Origin: CAYYUA01 sp964542585
Lineage (GTDB): Bacteria; Bacteroidota; Bacteroidia; CAILMK01; CAYYUA01
Reading direction: 5' to 3'
NCBI GenBank assembly: GCA_964542585.1
Contig: CAZIUI010000034.1
Span: 1 to 23,650 of the forward strand
DNA: 23,650 nucleotides
Program-made: the position numbers and the translations under genes
Shown here: positions 8,016-16,695 of the stretch, piece after piece
Position numbering within the stretch: the stretch's first letter is position 1
Layout: each line of letters begins with the position of its first letter
Notes under the pieces: model-generated
Database searches by the model: none
What the model was told of the DNA's origin: nothing
What the model saw: only the letters and a program-made list of their open reading frames with translations

Positions 8016-8813
8016 TTACTTTTTTGCAACAATTTGTTTTTCGTATTTAAGACTGATTTTATCGTAGGTATACCAACCCTCATTGGGCAGTACTTTTCGG
8101 TAAAAGGCTTTGAGTTTGGCAAACCTTGCCGCTAAATTGCGTGCCTGACCTAAAACTATGGTTTGCTCTCCAATTCTTGGTATCAGCTTTATATCATGAT
8201 CCTTGTTGACGTACAACTGCCCGGTAAGGGCCGTCAGAAACGAATCCTGCTTAATGTACCGGCTCACCTTGTAAATGTTAGTTAGGTTATGCCTCATATC
8301 CCGGTTTAAGCTGTCTTTCCTCTTGGCTTTAATATAGCCTGTTGCCGTTATCAAGGGTTTTTTATAGGCTGGCGAGAAAGGCATTCTTTCTCCTGATTGA
8401 TCCAGGTAAAAGCTTTTTTGGTCACTATTGATGATTCTCACCAGTGGCGTTCTTTGATCGATCTGAACGGCTATTTTACCATCCATATGAGTGAAAATCT
8501 CAGCATTGGCAATGAAGGACTGTTTTTCAAGTAAAGATTCTATTTCACTAAGGGGCAGATTTTGAAGGGTGTATTGGGAAAAACTGGCTGGTAAGTGACC
8601 ATCCAGGAGGTCTTTCACACCTTTAGCTTTTACCAGCTTAAAACTTGCTTGGTCCTGAATTGCCACATCAATACTTGTGGTGCGTTTACTAGCATACCAA
8701 TCCTCCGCCCAGCTGAGCATCCCAATGAGGGAAAAGGTCCCTATGAGTATGGGGATCCAGCGGCTTTTTAACTGATGCCAGAAGTTTTGTATATGTTGGC
8801 GCAGGCTATTCAT
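8016..8813 (-). CDS. ftsQ: cell division protein FtsQ/DivIB
   Basis: This 265-residue protein has the FtsQ layout: a short basic cytoplasmic N-terminus, one membrane segment at about 19-36, and a periplasmic part that would hold a POTRA domain (about 45-120) and the FtsQ beta domain. Sequence conservation in this family is low, so the call rests on size, topology and position between murC and ftsA. LPLSEIESLLEKQSFIANAEIF followed by VQIDQRTPLVRI is the typical POTRA-to-beta pattern. FtsQ links early and late divisome proteins with FtsL. The ATG overlaps the murC stop by four bases (ATGA). Confidence 0.92.
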   Translation of the reverse strand: MNSLRQHIQNFWHQLKSRWIPILIGTFSLIGMLSWAEDWYASKRTTSIDVAIQDQASFKLVKAKGVKDLLDGHLPASFSQYTLQNLPLSEIESLLEKQSFIANAEIFTHMDGKIAVQIDQRTPLVRIINSDQKSFYLDQSGERMPFSPAYKKPLITATGYIKAKRKDSLNRDMRHNLTNIYKVSRYIKQDSFLTALTGQLYVNKDHDIKLIPRIGEQTIVLGQARNLAARFAKLKAFYRKVLPNEGWYTYDKISLKYEKQIVAKK

Positions 8814-10201
8814 GATACGCGTTTATGCTTAATGACCTTGGCTAATGGGTTGACGATATCCGAAATATCACCCGCACCCAGGGTTAAAATAATTGCATTG
8901 TCATCTTTTTTTACGAATTCCAATACCTCGGTTTTATCCAGCAAATGTTTTTTGGTGTTATTTAAATGCTGGTAGATTAATTCCGATGAGACACCAGTTA
9001 TTGGTTCTTCCCGTGCCGGATAGATTGGTAAAAGAATTACACGGTCAAGGCGGCTCAGGGCTTTGGCAAAATCATCAGCAAAATCTCTTGTTCGCGAGTA
9101 TAAATGCGGCTGAAAAATTCCGCTAACGCGGAACCCGGGATACAAGTCTTTTACAGTTTGGATGGTGTGCGATAGTTCTTTTGGATGATGGGCATAATCG
9201 TCTATCAAGATCTGGGAGTCTTCAGAGACAACCCATTCGAAACGCCTATGAACCCCTTTAAAACTTTTAACTGCCTTTTGTAACGTTAGAGGATTCACAA
9301 GCTCATGAAGACCAGCAGCGGCTGCCACCGTGTTTAAAATGTTATGGGAACCAGGCACCCTTGTTTCCATTGGATAGTTTTGATCGCCATTAGAAAGCGA
9401 AAACGCATACTGATGATTGCTGACCTTGATTTGCGTAGCATGCCATTCTCCCGTATTTAATCCAAAAGAGACTGCTTTAACACCTTCATTTAGGCTTGGT
9501 AAGCTAAAACCATCAGGAAAAACCAAGCGGCCATCCGTTTTAGTCTGACTTGCAAATTGTTGGTAGGCCTTGTACAAGGCTTCTTCCGTATCATAAATGT
9601 CCAGGTGATCAGCATCAGTAGAGGTGAGGATCGTAACATCCGGAGCCAGTTTTAAAAAAGACCGGTCATACTCATCTGCCTCTGTTAGCATTAACTCGGC
9701 TTCCTGATGGGACTCAGGAGCTAGAAAGTTGCTTCCATAATTAGCACTTACACCACCCAGGAAACCATAAAAAGGTATGTCAGCCATTTTTAGGATATGG
9801 GCTATCAAAGCCGAAGTGGAGGTTTTCCCATGAGCACCTCCTACTGCTATGGTAAAAAACTGGTCTGATAGATCCCCTATAACGGTGCTGCGCTTCTTTA
9901 AATCAAAATTATTCTGACTTAGATACGCCAGTATGGGGTTATCCTCAGGTATAGCAGGAGTGTAAACAATCAGGGTTTGCCCCGCTTCATTCCATAAAAA
10001 TTCCGGTGCACTGCTAAGGGCCTGATCAAAATGGACCGTTATCCCTTTTTCTTGCAACTTTTCGGTTATTGGGGAGCCTGTTCGGTCATAGCCTGCCACA
10101 CGGTATCCACGGGAGTAAAAGTAGTCAGCCAGCCCGCTCATACCAATACCGCCAATTCCTAAAAAGTAAACGTTACGGTATGTTTCCAAAGGTTTCTTCA
10201 A
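8810..10201 (-). CDS. murC: UDP-N-acetylmuramate--L-alanine ligase MurC
   Basis: MurC adds L-alanine to UDP-MurNAc with ATP, the first step of stem peptide assembly in the cytoplasm. The protein has 463 residues. The N-terminal Rossmann domain starts VYFLGIGGIGMSGLA (11-25). The ATP loop is GGAHGKTS (121-128); the usual form is GTHGKT, so Ala stands where Thr is common. The central domain has LTEADEYDRSFL, and the C-terminal domain has DDYAHHPKE and ends near LGAGDI. It starts 2 bases after murG ends and overlaps ftsQ by four bases. murB and ddl, which often follow murC, are absent here. Confidence 0.97.
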   Translation of the reverse strand: MKKPLETYRNVYFLGIGGIGMSGLADYFYSRGYRVAGYDRTGSPITEKLQEKGITVHFDQALSSAPEFLWNEAGQTLIVYTPAIPEDNPILAYLSQNNFDLKKRSTVIGDLSDQFFTIAVGGAHGKTSTSALIAHILKMADIPFYGFLGGVSANYGSNFLAPESHQEAELMLTEADEYDRSFLKLAPDVTILTSTDADHLDIYDTEEALYKAYQQFASQTKTDGRLVFPDGFSLPSLNEGVKAVSFGLNTGEWHATQIKVSNHQYAFSLSNGDQNYPMETRVPGSHNILNTVAAAAGLHELVNPLTLQKAVKSFKGVHRRFEWVVSEDSQILIDDYAHHPKELSHTIQTVKDLYPGFRVSGIFQPHLYSRTRDFADDFAKALSRLDRVILLPIYPAREEPITGVSSELIYQHLNNTKKHLLDKTEVLEFVKKDDNAIILTLGAGDISDIVNPLAKVIKHKRVS

Positions 10202-10203
10202 CG

Positions 10204-11400
10204 CTAACTTTTTGAGATTTCAGCAGAACTATTAAAACTAGCTTTACCAGCATTTTTCCCATCTGATTCACCCGCTGAATGATTCACCAGGTCAAAAATT
10301 TCTTTGGTGATGTTTCCCGTAGCATGGGGTTTAGCAAATGCCCTAATATTATTACCGAGCTCCTCGAGACGCTTGGGGTTATTGAGTAATTCCGGCATAA
10401 CTTCCGGAATTTGCATGGCTGCTTCTTCATCAGGTATCATGATAGCGGCATCGTGATCGGCTAAAACTGCTGCATTTTTGGTCTGATGATCAGCTGCTAC
10501 ATTAGGGGAAGGCACTAAAATAGTCGCTTTTCCCAAATAGGCCAGTTCAGCTAAAGTAATGGCACCAGCCCTTGCAATAACAACATCCGCAGTTTTGTAA
10601 GCCATGGGCATATCATCAATAAAAGGCTGGATGGTTACCGTAGCCTCGTAGTTGTTTTGCCAGTAGTTGCTATTATTCCGGTAGTAAGTCTGCCCACATT
10701 GCCAGAGCCCTTGCATTGCTTCCTGGTTAAGTTTAGGGATGGTTCTCTCCATCGCTTGGTTAAGGGTCGTAGCTCCCAAACTCCCGCCAATGGAAAGAAA
10801 GGTGCGCTTATGGCCAGCCAGGCCAAAGCTTAGTCTCGCTTTTTGAGCAGATGTGTCCGGAATTCGCAAGTCCTTTCTGACGGGGTTACCGGTAATTACA
10901 AGCTTATCTTTGCTAAAATATTGAGTAAGTTCTTCATAAACTCCGCATACCCGATCTACATAGGGGCCCAATAGACGATTGGTAAGGCCGGGAAAAAAGT
11001 TTTGCTCTTGAATAAGGGTTGGAATACCCATACGGGCTGCTACAAAAAGTAAAGGTCCGCTAGCAAAACCACCCGTTCCAATAGCAATATGCGGCCGGTA
11101 TTGCCATAATATCTGCCATGCCTGTATAAAACTTACTAATACTTTTAATGGAAGCAGGAAGTTTTTAAGGGTTGCACCACGTATCATCCCAGCTATCCAT
11201 AGACCACGAATGGTATAACCCTGGGCCGGCACTTTCTCCATTTCCATTCGGCCTTTCGCCCCTACAAATAAAAGTTTGGTACCAGGAGCTTTTTCCTGTA
11301 ACTCCTTGGCTATGGCAAGGGTGGGGAACAAATGACCGCCTGTGCCACCTCCGCTGATAGCCACCCTTAACGTTTCATTATGTGCTGTTTTGTGGTTCAC
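10204..11400 (-). CDS. murG: UDP-N-acetylglucosamine--LPS-free lipid I GlcNAc transferase MurG
   Basis: MurG moves GlcNAc from UDP-GlcNAc to lipid I to give lipid II at the inner face of the membrane. The GT-B fold is shown by SGGGTGGHLFPTLAIA (16-31), which is the family's glycine-rich loop, by GTGGFASGPLLF, by QEQNFFPGLTNR, and by the donor-binding segment ARAGAITLAELAYLGKATILVPSP. The start is GTG at 11400, overlapping the ftsW stop as GTGA, which suggests coupled translation. The length of 398 is about 40 more than E. coli MurG. The last 25 or so residues (Ser, Gly, Lys and Asn rich) are an extra tail without recognised function. Confidence 0.97.
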   Translation of the reverse strand: MNHKTAHNETLRVAISGGGTGGHLFPTLAIAKELQEKAPGTKLLFVGAKGRMEMEKVPAQGYTIRGLWIAGMIRGATLKNFLLPLKVLVSFIQAWQILWQYRPHIAIGTGGFASGPLLFVAARMGIPTLIQEQNFFPGLTNRLLGPYVDRVCGVYEELTQYFSKDKLVITGNPVRKDLRIPDTSAQKARLSFGLAGHKRTFLSIGGSLGATTLNQAMERTIPKLNQEAMQGLWQCGQTYYRNNSNYWQNNYEATVTIQPFIDDMPMAYKTADVVIARAGAITLAELAYLGKATILVPSPNVAADHQTKNAAVLADHDAAIMIPDEEAAMQIPEVMPELLNNPKRLEELGNNIRAFAKPHATGNITKEIFDLVNHSAGESDGKNAGKASFNSSAEISKS

Positions 11401-12563
11401 GTGGTAGCTACCTTTGATTGATAAAGTTCAGTTTCCTCCTCTTCATTTTCCTCAATGTAGCGGCTTACACTTAAAATAATCCCAAAAGCTATACAAGTAA
11501 ATAGAAGGGAGGTGCCCCCCATACTCACCATTGGTAGGGTTAATCCCGTTACCGGTAACAAATGAACCGCCACGCCCATGTTTACCAAGGCTTGAAGCGT
11601 TAGAAGCAGACTTAAGCCTAGCGATAGGAAGGCGCCGAAAGCCTTGGGGGATTTCAATACGATCCTTATAGCTCGAAAAAGAACGAGTAAATATAAAAAT
11701 ATGATTAAGAGCCCGCCTATCAAGCCCCATTCCTCTATGATAATGGCATATATAAAGTCCGAAAAAGGATTGGGTAAAAAAGCCCGCTGCGTGCTGTTGC
11801 CAGGCCCTTTACCAAACACCTGTCCGCTAGCGATCGCAATATTAGCCTGGCGGTTTTGGTAAGAAATATGGTCTTCATTCATGAACGTTTCTATGCGATC
11901 TTCCCAAGTCTTGACGCGGCTATTAATTCCCGTATAGTTGACAAAACTGATGTAAAGAAGGATGGCCAGGATGCTACCACCGAAAAGCAACCCTAGATGC
12001 ATAAGGTTAACCCGTCCTATAAAGAGGAGTATGATACAAGCAGTAAAAAGGATGGCGGCTGTGGAGAAGTCAGCTGGTGCTATTAGGCCGCATATTAGGA
12101 AAATCGCCCCCATGATGGGTACAAATGCGTTCCTAAAGTCTTTAATTACAGGCTGTTTTTTACTGAGCATCCGTGCAGTGAACATTACTAAGGCCAGCTT
12201 AGCCAGGTTAGATGTTTGAAAAGTGACATTGATACCCGGAACTACGAGCCAACGTTTGGCTTGATTGAGGTCCAAGCCCAGGAAGTAAGTGAGGATCAAT
12301 AGAGGGACGGATATGTAAAGTAAGACTTGGGCCAGGCGTGAATAGTACTTGAAATCGATTAAATGGCATAGGTAAATTGCCCCAAGTCCAAAAGCCATTA
12401 AAATCGTATGCTTGACCAAGTAATATTCCGTATTACCATCCTTCAGCCTGTAAGCCAGGGTGCCCACTGAACTGTAAACAGCAAGGATGGAAATCATGGC
12501 CAGGCCTATAACCACCATCCAGATAACCACATCGCCTTTTATGTTTTGCAGGATCTTCCTCAT
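11397..12563 (-). CDS. ftsW: peptidoglycan glycosyltransferase FtsW (SEDS family)
   Basis: FtsW polymerises lipid II into glycan strands at the septum, together with the FtsI transpeptidase. This 388-residue protein has about ten hydrophobic segments and the SEDS family motifs: YSSVGTLAYR near the first loop, RWLVVPGINVTFQTSNLAK, GKGPGNSTQR, and NPFSDFIYAIIIEEWG, whose Asp269 matches the catalytic Asp of E. coli FtsW (Asp297). A further motif, PMVSMGGTSLL, precedes the last segments. Its place in the dcw cluster marks it as FtsW rather than RodA. It starts four bases after murD. Confidence 0.96.
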   Translation of the reverse strand: MRKILQNIKGDVVIWMVVIGLAMISILAVYSSVGTLAYRLKDGNTEYYLVKHTILMAFGLGAIYLCHLIDFKYYSRLAQVLLYISVPLLILTYFLGLDLNQAKRWLVVPGINVTFQTSNLAKLALVMFTARMLSKKQPVIKDFRNAFVPIMGAIFLICGLIAPADFSTAAILFTACIILLFIGRVNLMHLGLLFGGSILAILLYISFVNYTGINSRVKTWEDRIETFMNEDHISYQNRQANIAIASGQVFGKGPGNSTQRAFLPNPFSDFIYAIIIEEWGLIGGLLIIFLYLLVLFRAIRIVLKSPKAFGAFLSLGLSLLLTLQALVNMGVAVHLLPVTGLTLPMVSMGGTSLLFTCIAFGIILSVSRYIEENEEEETELYQSKVATT

Positions 12564-12567
12564 ATAC

Positions 12568-13944
12568 TTATGATAAGCTGCTTTTAGGTTTTCCGGAAAG
12601 CATCTTTACGTTATACTTAAACTGGTTCCCGCGATCCGTGAAATCCTGAAACAGGTCGAAACTAGCACACCCGGGGGATAGTAATACCGTATCTCCTTCA
12701 GTTGCGCTTGCATAAGCCTTTTCAACGGCTTCTTCCATACTTTGAGCTTCAGCTATGGGAACCAACTCATCAAATGCCTTTATTAAAGGGGCGTTATCCA
12801 CGCCCAGCGCTATCAGCTTCTTGACTTTTTCTTTCACCAATGGAGATAATGGCTGATAATTATTTCCCTTATCCTGACCTCCCGCAATCCAAATAACGGG
12901 CCTTTTTGTACTCAGGAGTGCATAATAAGCAGCATCCAGGTTAGAACCTTTGGAGTCATTGATGAAAGCGAGGCCATCGGGTCCCTCTATGTATTCCATG
13001 CGGTGCGGAATTCCCTTAAAGGCTTTTAGCGCCCTAGTAAGTTGATCGTTTGAAACACCCAGAACCTTAGCTGCCAGGGTTACGGCCATTACGTTTTGCA
13101 ATTGATGTTCGCCTGTAAATGGCAGCTTATTGAGCTCTAACGCAATTGTTTGATCGTTATCACCATGATTAGCCACTATTTTTTTATCCCTAAGGTAAGC
13201 ACCTGAGGTAAACGCCTGATGGATACTGAAGGGGAGGTGCTGAGCATTTGTAGGTGGAGGGGTTAAGCCCTTTTGGATCTCTCCATTGTCGTAATTGTAA
13301 ATGAAATAATCCGATTTGTTTTGGTTTTTGGTAATACGGAATTTAGCCTCCCGGTAATCGCTTATTCCGCTAGGATACCGGTTCAGGTGATCAGGGGTGA
13401 TGTTGAGTAATAATGCTAAATGCAGGTGGATGTGCATGGTATCCTCTAGCTGAAAGCTACTTAGTTCCAGGACCCAATACGCTTTATCACCATTTGTTAA
13501 GAGGCGGGCAAAGCTAGCCCCAGTATTCCCCGCTAAGCCCACATCAAAACCAGCATCTTCCAATACTGCCTGCAAAAGCGTAACTGTAGTGGTTTTGCCA
13601 TTGGTGCCCGTTACTCCCAGTAACGTGCCGTCTGTAAACCAGCTTGCAAATTCAACCTCTCCAATGACTTTAACTTCATGATCATGAGCAGCTTTAACTA
13701 AGGAATGCCATGGTGGTATTCCTGGGCTCTTAATAAGCCATTGGGCTTGCTCCAGATAACCCTCAGGTATTTGGCCATTTTGGTAATCAAGGTTCTGGTA
13801 TTCCAGTTCTTTTTTCGTGCTGGATTGAAGCTTACCCTCTTCAATCAAAAGGGTCTGATACCCTTGTTTTTTGGCCAACATAGCAGCCCCGATCCCGCTT
13901 TCGCCGGCACCAAGTATAAGGATTTGAGGAGCTTGCTTAGCCAT
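12568..13944 (-). CDS. murD: UDP-N-acetylmuramoyl-L-alanine--D-glutamate ligase MurD
   Basis: MurD adds D-glutamate to UDP-MurNAc-L-Ala. The 458-residue protein has the Mur ligase layout: an N-terminal Rossmann domain (ILGAGESGIGAAMLA, 10-24), the ATP loop GVTGTNGKTTT (110-120), the central LELSSFQLE and ITPDHLNRY motifs, and a C-terminal domain containing IPHRMEYI, FINDSKGSN and LLSPGCASFDLF. The SPGIPPWH motif at about 73-80 is typical of MurD. It sits between mraY and ftsW with four-base gaps on both sides. Confidence 0.97.
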   Translation of the reverse strand: MAKQAPQILILGAGESGIGAAMLAKKQGYQTLLIEEGKLQSSTKKELEYQNLDYQNGQIPEGYLEQAQWLIKSPGIPPWHSLVKAAHDHEVKVIGEVEFASWFTDGTLLGVTGTNGKTTTVTLLQAVLEDAGFDVGLAGNTGASFARLLTNGDKAYWVLELSSFQLEDTMHIHLHLALLLNITPDHLNRYPSGISDYREAKFRITKNQNKSDYFIYNYDNGEIQKGLTPPPTNAQHLPFSIHQAFTSGAYLRDKKIVANHGDNDQTIALELNKLPFTGEHQLQNVMAVTLAAKVLGVSNDQLTRALKAFKGIPHRMEYIEGPDGLAFINDSKGSNLDAAYYALLSTKRPVIWIAGGQDKGNNYQPLSPLVKEKVKKLIALGVDNAPLIKAFDELVPIAEAQSMEEAVEKAYASATEGDTVLLSPGCASFDLFQDFTDRGNQFKYNVKMLSGKPKSSLS

Positions 13945-13948
13945 GCTT

Positions 13949-15211
13949 TTACCGGATTTTGAGGGTTAAAATGGACAACAAGGCCAGTGATATACCAATA
14001 ATCCAGAAGCGGGTGACAATCTTAGGCTCTGGATAGCCTGCTTTCTGGTAATGGTGATGAAGGGGGCTCATGAGAAGGATACGCTGCCCCTCACCATATT
14101 TTTGTTTGGTGTATTTGAAATAGGCTACCTGTAGGACTACGGACAATGATTCTATTAGAAAAATCCCGCAAAAAAGCGGTATCAATAATTCCTTACGCAC
14201 AATAATGGCTAATATGGCTATGAGGCCCCCTAGCGTTAGACTTCCGGTATCGCCCATAAAAACCTGCGCTGGGTAGGCATTGTACCATAAAAAGCCGATA
14301 CAGGCCCCTACCATGGCACTGGTAAATATGACGACCTCTCCCAAGTTGGGGATGTACATGATATTTAGATAATCAGCGAAGATGGTGTTACCCGAAACGT
14401 AAGCAAACGCTGCCAAGGTGGTCAGAATAATAGCTGAAACCCCAGCTGCCAGGCCATCCAGGCCATCAGTGAGGTTGGCACCATTGGATACAGCTGTGAC
14501 GATAAAGATCATCAGCGGTATGTAGATCAACCATGCCCAAGACTGGTAGTCCTTGCCGATGAAGGCTAAAAGGTCTGCATAGTCTAGTTCATTATTCTTG
14601 AAAAAGGGAATGGTCGTTTCAGTGGACTTATGCTGGATCCGATAAGGCTTCTCTCTGTCGGGCTCTTTTTCAATGATCTCCACCGAGCTGTTGTTGGTTA
14701 TTAGGGTCTCAAGTTTATCCTTGTTTACGTTTTCTCTAACTACGATATCAGAGTGGAAGTAAATAACCAATGCAACAAGTAATCCGAGTCCGATCTGCCC
14801 AACTAATTTGAACCTACCCGCCAATCCTTCTTTATTGTTCAGGAAATTTTTGATGTAATCATCCAGAAAACCAATTATGCCTAACCAAATGGTAGTTGCT
14901 AAGCTTAGTAAGATGTAGATGTTACCAAGTTTAGCAAAGAGCAGGGTTGGAAAAAAGACCGCCATGAGCAGGATGATACCTCCCATGGTCGGGGTCCCGG
15001 TTTTTAATTGCTCATCTTTTAAACCAAGCTCTCTCACGGTTTCCCCTATTTGTTGCCGCTGTAGGATGCGAATGATGCGTTTACCAAAGAACAAAGCGAT
15101 AAAAACAGACGTCAGTACGGCAATAGAAGCCCTGAAGGAGATAAACTCGAAAAGGCCGGCTCCGGGCAGGTTAAGGGTTTGGTCTAGGTATTTGAACAAA
15201 TAGTATAACAT
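13949..15211 (-). CDS. mraY: phospho-N-acetylmuramoyl-pentapeptide-transferase MraY
   Basis: MraY moves phospho-MurNAc-pentapeptide to undecaprenyl phosphate, giving lipid I. The protein has about ten membrane segments. Family motifs are TPTMGGI (73-79), the catalytic GFLDDYIKN (DD at 117-118), NLTDGLDGLA, VFMGDTGSLTLGG and MSPLHHHYQ. At 420 residues it is about 60 longer than E. coli MraY. The extra length is a charged, non-membrane stretch at about 160-220 (containing ENVNKDKLETL and EKEPDREKPYRIQHKS), which I recall as usual in Bacteroidota. It starts 3 bases after murE; murF, which often lies between them in other phyla, is missing. Confidence 0.97.
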   Translation of the reverse strand: MLYYLFKYLDQTLNLPGAGLFEFISFRASIAVLTSVFIALFFGKRIIRILQRQQIGETVRELGLKDEQLKTGTPTMGGIILLMAVFFPTLLFAKLGNIYILLSLATTIWLGIIGFLDDYIKNFLNNKEGLAGRFKLVGQIGLGLLVALVIYFHSDIVVRENVNKDKLETLITNNSSVEIIEKEPDREKPYRIQHKSTETTIPFFKNNELDYADLLAFIGKDYQSWAWLIYIPLMIFIVTAVSNGANLTDGLDGLAAGVSAIILTTLAAFAYVSGNTIFADYLNIMYIPNLGEVVIFTSAMVGACIGFLWYNAYPAQVFMGDTGSLTLGGLIAILAIIVRKELLIPLFCGIFLIESLSVVLQVAYFKYTKQKYGEGQRILLMSPLHHHYQKAGYPEPKIVTRFWIIGISLALLSILTLKIR

Positions 15212-15214
15212 GAC

Positions 15215-16693
15215 TCAGCTTGTAGCTTTAGGCTGGCTATCAGCTTCAATGACGGTAGCTAGTGTTGCTTTATCGTCAAAAGGCAAATATTCCCCGTTTA
15301 CTTCCTGGTGTCGCTCGTGACCTTTTCCTGCAACGAGTATGACGTCATCCTTTTTGGCTAGTTGGGCGGCTGTTTGAATCGCAGTTTGGCGGTCCAGAAT
15401 GGTTAAGAACCGGTGTTGGTCTTCATCATTAGCTCCTCCGCGCATTTCCTGAGCAATTGCGCTTGGGTCTTCCGCCCTGGGATTGTCTGAGGTGATAACA
15501 ACCCGGTCGGCATACGCCAGGCTTATACGTAGCATCTCTGGTCGTTTGGCCTTATCTCTATCCCCTCCACAGCCGACTACGACAATCAGGGAGCCCCCAT
15601 GTTTATTGGCTTCTGATAGGGTTTCCAGAACATGTTGTAGAGCGTCTGGTGAATGGGCGTAATCGATCAGTCCGGTTACACCGTTTTTACCATGCAGGAG
15701 CTCCATGCGCCCGGCCGGTGACTTCAATAGGCTAAGGCCTTCTAACAAAGCTTGATAGGGCAGCCCTAATTCATAGCCTACGGCATAAGCCAAAAGCACA
15801 TTGTAAGCGTTAAATTCCCCAATAAGCTTGCTGTATACGGGTTGATCCTGAATGCGAATTTGCATCCCGTTCATATCCTGCTCGATCAACCGGGCCTGGT
15901 AATCGGCCATGCTGTGTAAGGCATAAGTTCGCACTAATGCGGCCGTTTCCTGAACCATGACCATTCCTCTCCGGTCATCTTTATTGGTTAAGGCAAACCC
16001 ATCCTTGGGCAGCAGTCGAAACAGCTCCTGCTTAGCCTCAATATACGCTTGGAAAGTCCCATGATAGTCCAGGTGCTCGTGGGTGATATTCGTAAATACG
16101 CCCCCGCGAAAACTGATACCCGCAACCCTTTTCTGTACCAGCGCATGAGAACTGGTCTCTATAAAGACATGCGTTACTTTTTTGTCAGCCATTTCCCTAA
16201 GTAATCGGGCTATGGTAATGGCATCAGGGGTGGTATGGGTTGGCGCGCTTTCTTCCAGGTCTATTAGGATACAAGTTGTTGCTATTAATCCCGCTTTGTA
16301 CCCAGCCTGTTGGAATAGCTGATATAGAAAAGAGCAGGCAGATGTTTTGCCATTGGTCCCGGTAACCCCTACAACTTCCAATTCCTCTGATGGGCGGTCA
16401 AAAAAATTATGGGCCATTTTTGCCACCGCCATTGCCGGATCAGCCACCTGAACCCCTACTACTCCTTGTGGAATAAGGGCTTCCGGATCGCTGTACAGCA
16501 CCACGTTAGCACCTCGCTTCACTGCCTCAGGAATATAGGCATGCCCATCTAGTTGATAGCCTGGGATAGCAGCAAATAGCCCTCCTTTTTCCACGTGTCT
16601 CGAATCCAAAGTAAGGCCAGTTACTGGTGTATCCGCCGGGCCACCGTGTAGGCTGTTAGCACAAGCAGGTAATATGGTTGAAAGCGGTTTCAT
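15215..16693 (-). CDS. murE: UDP-MurNAc-L-Ala-D-Glu--meso-2,6-diaminopimelate ligase MurE
   Basis: MurE adds the third residue of the stem peptide. The 492-residue protein has the N-terminal substrate domain (LTLDSRHVEKGGLFAAIPG), the ATP loop GVTGTNGKTSA (109-119), the catalytic Lys221 in YIEAKQELF that is normally carbamylated, and FTNITHEHLDYHG. The DNPR motif at 403-406 (TSDNPRAEDP) is the known mark of enzymes specific for meso-diaminopimelate, so this organism should have a DAP-type, Gram-negative style peptidoglycan. It starts 2 bases after the ftsI stop. Confidence 0.97.
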   Translation of the reverse strand: MKPLSTILPACANSLHGGPADTPVTGLTLDSRHVEKGGLFAAIPGYQLDGHAYIPEAVKRGANVVLYSDPEALIPQGVVGVQVADPAMAVAKMAHNFFDRPSEELEVVGVTGTNGKTSACSFLYQLFQQAGYKAGLIATTCILIDLEESAPTHTTPDAITIARLLREMADKKVTHVFIETSSHALVQKRVAGISFRGGVFTNITHEHLDYHGTFQAYIEAKQELFRLLPKDGFALTNKDDRRGMVMVQETAALVRTYALHSMADYQARLIEQDMNGMQIRIQDQPVYSKLIGEFNAYNVLLAYAVGYELGLPYQALLEGLSLLKSPAGRMELLHGKNGVTGLIDYAHSPDALQHVLETLSEANKHGGSLIVVVGCGGDRDKAKRPEMLRISLAYADRVVITSDNPRAEDPSAIAQEMRGGANDEDQHRFLTILDRQTAIQTAAQLAKKDDVILVAGKGHERHQEVNGEYLPFDDKATLATVIEADSQPKATS

Positions 16694-16695
16694 GC

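Noticed and set aside
8003..8122. A 40-codon extension of ftsA into the end of ftsQ.
   Set aside because: It would overlap ftsQ by over 100 bases and is unlike FtsA, which begins at the MANEIVVGLD start.
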